DNA of 64,000 nucleotides from Hydrogenophilales bacterium 16-64-46 (GTDB taxonomy: Bacteria > Pseudomonadota > Gammaproteobacteria > Burkholderiales > Thiobacillaceae): assembly GCA_002281775.1 (NCBI GenBank), contig NCGY01000001.1, positions 248,001 to 312,000 on the forward strand, in the 5' to 3' direction. The notes under the pieces are model-generated. The model saw only the letters and a program-made list of their open reading frames with translations. It did not search any database and was not told the origin of the DNA. Position numbers and translations under genes: made by a program. Of this stretch, positions 63,541-64,000 are shown one piece after another. The first letter of the stretch is position 1, and each line of letters starts with the position of its first letter.

Positions 63541-64000
63541 GCCACTGCTTTCCGGCGCCCGCCAAGCTCAACCTCTTCCTCCATGTCGTCGGCCGCCGCG
63601 CCGATGGCTATCACCTGTTGCAAAGCATTTTCCGGCTGATCGACCGCGCCGACCTCGTCCATCTCGATCTGCGCGATGACGGCGTGATCGCGCGGCAGGG
63701 CGACGTGCCCGGCGTGCCTGAGGCGCAGGATATCGCTGTACGTGCCGCGCATCTCCTCAAGTCCTTCGCGCCGCCCGGGGCGGGGGTGACCCTGCGGCTG
63801 GACAAGTTTCTTCCCATGGGAGGCGGGCTCGGCGGGGGCAGTTCGGACGCGGCGACGGTCCTGCTTGCGCTCAATCGCCTGTGGCAGGTGAATCTGTCGC
63901 GCCCCGAGCTGCAAACCCTGGCCTTGCAGCTCGGAGCAGATGTGCCGGTATTCATATTCGGCCAGACCGCCTTTGCCGAAGGGGTAGGGGAAATCCTCCA
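63537..64000 (+). CDS. ispE: 4-diphosphocytidyl-2-C-methyl-D-erythritol kinase (3' truncated)
   Basis: The first 154 codons of this GHMP kinase are present; the gene runs off the window end. [21 protein letters not shown] is the conserved start, and [14 protein letters not shown] is the ATP-binding GHMP loop near residue 95. It phosphorylates CDP-ME in the MEP isoprenoid pathway. The ATG overlaps the lolB stop. Confidence 0.96.
   Translation, partial: MSHCFPAPAKLNLFLHVVGRRADGYHLLQSIFRLIDRADLVHLDLRDDGVIARQGDVPGVPEAQDIAVRAAHLLKSFAPPGAGVTLRLDKFLPMGGGLGGGSSDAATVLLALNRLWQVNLSRPELQTLALQLGADVPVFIFGQTAFAEGVGEIL

Overview
The window looks like a chromosomal segment of a Gram-negative, high-GC betaproteobacterium. 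The gene orders bioBFHCD, ctaC-ctaD-ctaG-DUF2970-ctaE, ftsY-ftsE-ftsX-rpoH, rsmD-coaD-ferredoxin and lolB-ispE are typical of that class. An autotrophic or facultatively anaerobic Thiobacillus/Nitrosomonadales-like organism is my best guess, from gene content alone. Protein-coding density is very high, no stretch over 300 bases lacks a gene, and I saw no rRNA, tRNA, CRISPR array or insertion sequence.

Region 1 (1-26276) is a large exopolysaccharide or surface-glycan locus of the exosortase-A-associated kind. It opens with the end of an O-antigen-ligase-like membrane protein and a convergent asparagine-synthase-like protein whose catalytic Cys2 is replaced by Asp. A plus-strand operon (3011-8875) encodes a sulfotransferase, a NodB-fold deacetylase-like protein, three glycosyltransferases and a TPR protein. 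It runs head-on into a 14-gene minus-strand operon (26276 down to 8851). That operon holds two GT4/pyruvyltransferase-type genes, a PP-loop ATPase with a Cys cluster, a Wzx-type flippase, an MBOAT acyltransferase with an SGNH-like partner, a polysaccharide deacetylase, several GT2 enzymes, a second sulfotransferase, an FkbM methyltransferase and a giant GT2/membrane/sulfatase-like fusion. Both operons are preceded by candidate sigma-54 (-24/-12) promoters. The glycan is inferred to be heavily decorated (sulfate, pyruvate, acyl, methyl).

Region 2 (26501-34565) returns to housekeeping genes: aroB and dgt, a convergent comF, then a biotin operon bioB-F-H-C-D preceded by a small membrane protein. 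bioA is not present.

Region 3 (34676-50596) is respiratory. A caa3/aa3-type cytochrome c oxidase operon (DUF2244, ctaC, ctaD, a 32-residue assembly peptide, ctaG, DUF2970, ctaE) is followed by SURF1, a SCO-like thioredoxin-fold protein, ctaA and ctaB. An Rrf2-type three-Cys regulator coupled to a SCO protein then separates this from a cbb3 oxidase cluster (ccoN-O-Q-P, ccoG, ccoH-like, ccoS). The cbb3 cluster lacks ccoI and ends with an unannotated 35-residue membrane microprotein.

Region 4 (50657-64000) carries rpoH with a perfect CIRCE operator in its promoter, ftsX-ftsE-ftsY, a paired active/inactive M16 protease set, rsmD, coaD, a ferredoxin, a dynamin-like GTPase, mutM, a TPR lipoprotein, lolB and the start of ispE.
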